Positions 62,474-64,000 of a stretch of DNA of 64,000 nt are shown in pieces. The DNA lies in NCBI RefSeq assembly GCF_900105215.1, contig NZ_FOIP01000001.1, positions 3,164,501 to 3,228,500 of the forward strand, given 5' to 3'. Made by a program: the position numbers and the translations under genes. Each line of letters begins with the position of its first letter. Positions within the stretch are counted from its first letter, which is position 1. Under the pieces are notes generated by a model, which saw only the letters and a program-made list of their open reading frames with translations, had not been told where the DNA came from and searched no databases. Source of the DNA: Lacrimispora sphenoides (GTDB taxonomy: Bacteria; Bacillota; Clostridia; Lachnospirales; Lachnospiraceae).

Positions 62474-62516
62474 AAAAAAACAGCCATAAGGCCAATTCCG
62501 GCTTGTGACTGTTTTT
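62474..62516. terminator. Bidirectional terminator
   Basis: AAAAACAG pairs with CTGTTTTT, extended by AAG-CC/GG-CTT. It ends the minus-strand small ORF at 62529. Confidence 0.75.
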
Positions 62517-62528
62517 CTTGAATAATAA

Positions 62529-62675
62529 TCAACTTCCTTCGTTTACAATTTCCTCCAAAATATGGATCAAATCGTAAATGGTGTTAATTTGTACGTTTCG
62601 CTCCAGGATTTCATTTTTTAAGTCGATAGAAAGAGTCTCGAATTTGGCCTGGACTGCAGGAGCTATATATGACAT
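62529..62675 (-). CDS. Small hypothetical protein (48 aa)
   Basis: Strong GAGGTGATGAAT site before the ATG and a terminator right after the stop. The sequence from residue 11 (KFETLSIDLKNEILERNVQI) to the end looks like one amphipathic helix pair. No family recognised; the length and helical character recall small sporulation or phosphorelay inhibitors, without the signature needed to claim it. Confidence 0.6.
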   Translation of the reverse strand: MSYIAPAVQAKFETLSIDLKNEILERNVQINTIYDLIHILEEIVNEGS

Positions 62676-62785
62676 ATTCATCACCTCATTTTATGATGCG
62701 CAGCAGTGGATTGTATTATGCGTAAGAACGCTGTTTTTACATAAATCTTATATCGGCAGACCATACTATTGGTGAGGTGATGGAA

Positions 62786-62938
62786 ATGGAGAAGAATAAC
62801 CAGGAAAAGCTTTCCCAGAAAAATAAAAGTGAAATGAATCACGGCATGTCAGAAAAGGGCAAGCCGGAAAATCAGAATCAGACACATAATTCCCGCCGGG
62901 AAGGCATGGGACCAAATACAAAAAGAAGGTCGGATTAA
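62786..62938 (+). CDS. Small hydrophilic protein (50 aa)
   Basis: Asn/Lys/Glu-rich and without hydrophobic residues in any run, preceded by GAGGTG and followed by a perfect terminator. The composition recalls minor small acid-soluble spore proteins, but no SASP signature is present. Confidence 0.6.
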   Translation: MEKNNQEKLSQKNKSEMNHGMSEKGKPENQNQTHNSRREGMGPNTKRRSD

Positions 62939-62943
62939 TCTTA

Positions 62944-62982
62944 AAAGGGGTGGAAACCAGATGCCATGGTTTCCTCCCCTTT
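62944..62982 (+). terminator. Terminator of the 50-aa gene
   Basis: AAAGGGG-t-GGAAACCA pairs perfectly with TGGTTTCC-t-CCCCTTT. The T-tract after it is short. Confidence 0.75.
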
Positions 62983-62996
62983 GAGGTTTCATATTT

Positions 62997-63287
62997 ATGA
63001 TCGGGCAGTTTTACAGGACTCCTATCAGAAGCATTAGAAAAGAAGACATAACCAAAATGAGTTATCTGTCATTGGTAGGGCGGCGGCTGAGAGTTGTTAT
63101 TGCCTCTTTCTGCTGCTGCTTTGATAAGTCGTTCTGTAATATTAATATATGTACTTATACCGATTATGTGAACAAGCTGAAAGTGCACGTAAAAAGGGAA
63201 GGGCGGAAGCAGAGCAAAGGAGAACTTCCGCCCCATGATGTTACATATATACTAACGGAAACAAATTTGTTTTGTGACGCAAATTAA
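62997..63287 (+). CDS. Possible polycysteine-containing ORF (third Cys-run)
   Basis: 96 codons from an ATG with TGAGG upstream, or 76 from an ATG at 63057. It contains three consecutive Cys codons (TGCTGCTGC, in SFCCCFDK) plus two more Cys nearby, resembling the two leaders in the sulfur region. A 9-bp hairpin (GGGCGGAAG 63201-63209, CTTCCGCCC 63225-63233) lies within the ORF with no T-run. The downstream stretch has no intact gene. Coding is uncertain. Confidence 0.35.
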   Translation: MIGQFYRTPIRSIRKEDITKMSYLSLVGRRLRVVIASFCCCFDKSFCNINICTYTDYVNKLKVHVKREGRKQSKGELPPHDVTYILTETNLFCDAN

Positions 63288-63550
63288 AGAATTTTGTATA
63301 TTACCATAAAGTTGTGACCAGCCGGAGCCGGAATTTGATGATCGTCTGCAGAAGATAACTGATTCCTGGTCTTTGGCAAAGGGAGTCTTTTTGCATAATA
63401 AGTGCTTTATCATACCACGTTCAGCAGCATGACGCAAGGTGGTTGGAAGAGCTGTAAAGATTGCAGAAAACAGTTAGATCAAGTGGAACGGATGGTACAA
63501 GCCATCAAATGAGACAACGGAGAAAATTATTGAATTTTGCTATATGTAAT
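63288..63550. other. Stretch without a convincing gene
   Basis: Short open fragments only, none with a ribosome site. Possibly the remains of a decayed gene. Confidence 0.4.
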
Positions 63551-63715
63551 TTAATGTTTTTGAAAGTAGCTTTTGCGAAATAATAAGCTTAAAGATATCC
63601 CCATGATTAACCCTATTCCCAAATTGTTTATAACAGCAGCGAATATCAGGCCCAGACTGAGTCCCAGCGTCAGACAGTCTTGATAGGAACTGTCCCTATT
63701 ATTTGAATTTAGCAT
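63551..63715 (-). CDS. Small membrane protein (54 aa)
   Basis: AAAGAGG lies 8-9 bases before the ATG. A hydrophilic first 14 residues are followed by a Gly-rich hydrophobic stretch (LTLGLSLGLIFAAVINNLG, then GIGLIMGISLSLLF), enough for one long or two short membrane spans of glycine-zipper type. Conserved small proteins of this style occur in Firmicutes; no function known. Confidence 0.6.
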   Translation of the reverse strand: MLNSNNRDSSYQDCLTLGLSLGLIFAAVINNLGIGLIMGISLSLLFRKSYFQKH

Positions 63716-63851
63716 CGTATGTACCTCTTTAGCATTTTTAAATATCTTACATCAGTTTTTGTATGAAGTACACTGGTATTTTATGAGAATGCAAAGACAG
63801 AACACCTGGCGAAAGCCGGTTATATCTAAAAGGAAAGCAGGGATTTAAGGA

Positions 63852-63883
63852 GGTGAAATAGCCGTAGAAGGGCTATTTCACCA
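63852..63883. terminator. Inverted repeat overlapping the end of the partial GNAT gene
   Basis: GGTGAAATAGCC pairs with GGCTATTTCACC (12 bp, 7-nt loop). The stem includes the TAG stop of the minus-strand gene; the following T-tract is poor, so it may be a terminator or just a 3' stabiliser. Confidence 0.55.
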
Positions 63884-64000
63884 AATCATTATATTCAGGA
63901 TGTTTTTCGAACCATTTAATCGCATAGGAGCATGTCAGGATGGCTTTTTTATTTTCGGACCGTAATTGTTTTGCTACGGCCTCCATAAGTTGTCCTGCCA
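63873..64000 (-). CDS. GNAT-like N-acetyltransferase (YjdJ type), N-terminus beyond window
   Basis: The last 42 residues are visible: the AILTCSYAIKWFEKHPEYNDLV ending (C..Y...W..KHPEY) is typical of the short Gcn5-like YjdJ/YidJ family. The rest lies off the right edge. Confidence 0.75.
   Translation of the reverse strand, partial: AGQLMEAVAKQLRSENKKAILTCSYAIKWFEKHPEYNDLVK

Noticed and set aside
63252..63437. 61-codon minus-strand ORF
   Set aside because: No ribosome site and no resemblance to a known protein; it overlaps the end of the Cys-run ORF antisense.

Overview
The window looks like chromosomal DNA of a spore-forming, strictly anaerobic Lachnospiraceae (Clostridium cluster XIVa, Lacrimispora-like). 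Spore genes (cotJABC, spoIID, spoIIQ), anaerobe genes (class III ribonucleotide reductase, rubrerythrin), a Firmicutes T-box before ileS, strong AGGAGG ribosome sites and the small families DUF3793 and DUF6472 all point that way. The genus is an inference. I see no phage, transposon, CRISPR array, rRNA or origin.

Region 1 (1-16302, + strand) is devoted to sulfur compounds. It opens with two PLP enzymes of cystathionine metabolism. cysK follows behind a short ORF with three consecutive Cys codons. Then comes an apparent 12-kb operon led by a 35-residue ORF with four consecutive Cys codons and an immediate intrinsic terminator. The operon encodes a glutathionyl-hydroquinone-reductase-like protein, an M20 N-acyl-amino-acid deacylase, a MetNIQ importer, a cystine-type (TcyJKLMN-like) importer, a GNAT acetyltransferase, two more GST paralogues, the wrecks of a further GST and a GNAT, and an M20 peptidase. 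I read it as a cysteine-attenuated salvage operon for S-modified or N-acylated sulfur amino acids. Rubrerythrin sits divergently in between.

Region 2 (16314-26689, - strand) is a near-complete N,N'-diacetyllegionaminic acid pathway (LegB, LegC, NeuD/LegH-like, LegG, LegI, LegF and a CBS-containing PtmE-like nucleotidyltransferase). It lies downstream of a Maf-type glycosyltransferase and four small single-domain beta-sandwich proteins. No flagellin gene is present, and the first gene has a promoter resembling sigma-E/sigma-K sites, so the glycan may decorate a spore or surface structure.

Region 3 (26994-34360) holds a chemoreceptor with a lipoprotein partner, DUF3793, tRNA-Glu(CTC), an acyltransferase, DUF6472, nicotinate phosphoribosyltransferase, and a separate ~500-nt noncoding transcription unit with its own promoter and terminator.

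Region 4 (34396-43085) holds an Ile T-box and ileS, glycogen phosphorylase, spoIID, spoIIQ, and a CBS-domain gene whose leader RNA can pair with its own ribosome binding site.

Region 5 (43328-52952) holds a CUT1 sugar ABC transporter with an AraC regulator, a degenerate GGDEF-EAL protein, an FAD-Rieske oxidoreductase, and cotJABC. The CotJA here carries a large Met/Cys/Pro tandem-repeat insertion.

Region 6 (52997-64000) holds an FtsA-like protein, nrdD, a sugar-acid operon (SDR, GntR, discoidin-like protein) with a palindromic operator, manA and a ROK fructokinase, a secreted protein with Cys every sixth residue, and several very small ORFs.
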